Below, one piece after another: positions 62,023 through 64,000 of a stretch of 64,000 bases of DNA. Made by a program: the position numbers and the translations under genes. The stretch's first letter is position 1. Every line of letters starts with the position of its first letter. Origin of the DNA: Pelagibacterales bacterium SAG-MED01 (GTDB lineage: Bacteria > Pseudomonadota > Alphaproteobacteria > Pelagibacterales > Pelagibacteraceae); assembly GCA_014654455.1 (NCBI GenBank), contig JACWCY010000001.1:182001-246000 (forward strand), given 5' to 3'. Below the pieces are notes generated by a model. That model saw only the letters and a program-made list of their open reading frames with translations, was not told where the DNA came from and did no database searches.

Positions 62023-62886
62023 TTATTTTTGGCACGTATTGCAAAAAAAAGTGGATCTGTTTGAAATTATTTTTTTTTTGATAATTCCTTTACATCTAAA
62101 TCTTTTACATTTTAAACCTTCTCTCTGATAAACATTAAAATTTTTTTGAAAACTGCCTTTTGTTCCAGAAATATTTTTAAAATCTCTTATACTAGATCCA
62201 CCTTTACTAATTGCATTAAAAAGAACTTTTTTCGAATTAAAAATAATCTTTTTACAATCTTTTTCTATTAATGAGTTTACTTTTTTATTTGGGTTGATTT
62301 TTCCTAAAAATAAAATTTCACTAGCATAAATATTTCCTATTCCTGATACAAAATTTTGGTCGATAAGAAAATTTTTTATATTTTTTTCTTTTTTTTTGAA
62401 AAAAGAACAAACATATCTTAAATTAAATTTTGATTGAAACGGTTCTGGACCAAGATGATTAAATCTTTTTTTTAGTGAACTATAATCTTTTATTAATTGA
62501 AAAAAACCAAATCTTCTTGGATCATTATAAACCATTTTCATACCTTCAAAAATTATTTCAATATGATTGTGTTTTTTGGGTAATTCCGGTGAATTGTAAA
62601 AACTTGTATTTGTTATAGAGTTTTTTTTATTACTATGTATTAAATGTACAGTTCCTGACATTCCAAGATGTAACAAACAATAACTACTATCAGATAAACA
62701 TAAAATTAGGTATTTTGAAAACCTTTGTACTTTAATTATCTTTTTATTTTTTAAAAATCTTCCAAAATTTAAAGGGATTTTAAATCGTAAGTTTCTATTT
62801 CTTACTATTACTTTTTTTACCTTTTTTTGTTTAATTTTTTCATCTAGTGATCGTCTCACTATTTCTACTTCTGGTAATTCTGGCAT
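62023..62886 (-). CDS. mutM: Formamidopyrimidine-DNA glycosylase
   Basis: MPELPEVEIVRRSL, NDPRRFGFFQLI, GIGNIYASEILFLGKINP, C-terminal zinc finger C(x)nC...FFCNTCQ. Confidence 0.96.
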   Translation of the reverse strand: MPELPEVEIVRRSLDEKIKQKKVKKVIVRNRNLRFKIPLNFGRFLKNKKIIKVQRFSKYLILCLSDSSYCLLHLGMSGTVHLIHSNKKNSITNTSFYNSPELPKKHNHIEIIFEGMKMVYNDPRRFGFFQLIKDYSSLKKRFNHLGPEPFQSKFNLRYVCSFFKKKEKNIKNFLIDQNFVSGIGNIYASEILFLGKINPNKKVNSLIEKDCKKIIFNSKKVLFNAISKGGSSIRDFKNISGTKGSFQKNFNVYQREGLKCKRFRCKGIIKKKIISNRSTFFCNTCQK

Positions 62887-62918
62887 TTAATACTATATTC
62901 ATTATATAAATTATTTTT

Positions 62919-63623
62919 ATGCAACAATATCTTCAAAATAAAAAAGGACTAGTACAAAATGTTTTTGATCGAGTTTATGATCAATATGATCTAATGAATG
63001 ACTTTATGTCACTAGGAATTCATCGATTATGGAAAAAAAATTTATTGAACATGATGAATTCGTCACCTAACCAAAAATTAATTGATGTAGCCTGTGGCAC
63101 TGGAGATGTAGCTAAACTTTTTTTAAGATATGTAAATAAATCGTCAAAAATCACCTGTGTTGATCCAAATAAAGGGATGATTAAAAAAGGAAGGGAAAAA
63201 TTAAATGAATTCGAAAATTTGAATTGGATTATTTCACCTGCTGAGAAACTGCCTTTAGCTGATAATTCTTTTGATTTTTATACGATCAGTTTTGGTTTAA
63301 GAAATGCTAAAAATTTAAATAAAGCTCTTTCAGAGGCTTATAGAGTACTAAAACCAGGTGGTCGATATTTTTGTCTAGAGTTTTCAAAAATACAAAATCC
63401 AAGCCTAGATTTTATTTATAAAAATTATTCAAAACTTATCCCTTTAATAGGCAAAATTGTTGTTGGTGAAAAAGAGCCTTATGAATATCTTGTAAAAAGT
63501 ATTGAAAGTTTTGTAAATCAAGATGAATTGATTGATTTAATGAAAAAAAATAACTTTAAAAAATGTTCTTATAAAAATCTATCTGGTGGAATAGTCTCTA
63601 TACATAGTGGATGGAAAATTTAA
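62919..63623 (+). CDS. ubiE: Demethylmenaquinone/2-methoxy-6-polyprenyl-1,4-benzoquinol methyltransferase
   Basis: VFDRVYDQYDLMNDFMSLGIHRLWK, DVACGTGDVAKLF, FYTISFGLRNAKNLNKALSEAYRVLKPGG. Confidence 0.97.
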   Translation: MQQYLQNKKGLVQNVFDRVYDQYDLMNDFMSLGIHRLWKKNLLNMMNSSPNQKLIDVACGTGDVAKLFLRYVNKSSKITCVDPNKGMIKKGREKLNEFENLNWIISPAEKLPLADNSFDFYTISFGLRNAKNLNKALSEAYRVLKPGGRYFCLEFSKIQNPSLDFIYKNYSKLIPLIGKIVVGEKEPYEYLVKSIESFVNQDELIDLMKKNNFKKCSYKNLSGGIVSIHSGWKI

Positions 63624-64000
63624 TGATAAAAAAAATAATCACTTTATTTAAATTAGGAAGAAAAGTAGCTAAATCTGATATATTAAATATAACTTCAAAA
63701 TTTAAAGAACCTCCTTTGGCTGTAAAAATATTGTTTAAAGTTTTATCTTTTTCTTTTTCTCCTAAAAATCAATCAGATATAAATAAAGACGAAGGTGAGC
63801 GATTATCTAGATCGCTTGAGTCAATGGGTACTACTTTTATAAAACTTGGTCAATTTTTAGCTACCAGACCAGATATTATTGGCGAAGAACTTTCAAAAAA
63901 ACTTGAAAATCTTCAAGATAGATTGCCTCCATTTTCATTGGCACAAGCTAAAGATTTAATAGAGAATGATTTAGGTGGTAATACTTATAACTCAATAATT
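63623..64000 (+). CDS. ubiB: UbiB-family protein kinase-like ubiquinone biosynthesis protein (truncated by window end)
   Basis: Partial MIKKIITLFKLGRKVAKSD...RLSRSLESMGTTFIKLGQFLATRPDIIGEELSKKLENLQDRLPPF. Confidence 0.93.
   Translation, partial: MIKKIITLFKLGRKVAKSDILNITSKFKEPPLAVKILFKVLSFSFSPKNQSDINKDEGERLSRSLESMGTTFIKLGQFLATRPDIIGEELSKKLENLQDRLPPFSLAQAKDLIENDLGGNTYNSII

Noticed and set aside
61973-62044. Extended start of rpsT ORF (MQYVPKISNY...)
   Set aside because: Overlaps the 3' end of mutM; S20 starts at MANTKS.

Overview
This is an AT-rich, densely packed alphaproteobacterial chromosome segment. Gene content and streamlining look like Pelagibacterales/SAR11, which is an inference from gene order and composition. 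Most of it is housekeeping: fmt-def, aroK-aroB, bolA / J-domain / cobS-cobT, regB, gyrB, lepA-pheT-pheS-rplT-rpmI-infC-thrS, gltB-gltD, uppP, aceE-aceF, a thiolase, a TAXI-type TRAP transporter, a SUV3-like helicase / TerB-like / ferredoxin / CarD block, dsbB-coq7, argH-lptM-lysA-plsC, dnaN-dnaA-rpsT-mutM and ubiE-ubiB. Three tRNAs are readable: Ser-GGA, Arg-ACG and Leu-CAA. The one clear accessory block is a roughly 4 kb set of surface-glycan-type genes between tRNA-Ser and lepA. I see no CRISPR array, prophage, transposon or rRNA. The most notable observations are: (1) a complete mini transcription unit next to carD, with a promoter, a 5' hairpin, a strong SD, a 24-aa almost purely Lys/Arg/Ala peptide and a terminator; (2) an AceE (pyruvate dehydrogenase E1) with its own N-terminal lipoyl domain, near-duplicate of the one on the neighbouring AceF; (3) a CarD with a long histone-H1-like lysine-rich N-terminal tail; (4) an intrinsic terminator inside the TAXI-TRAP operon; (5) several short ORFs below the 60-aa track cutoff; and (6) tRNA/CDS junctions with almost no spacer.
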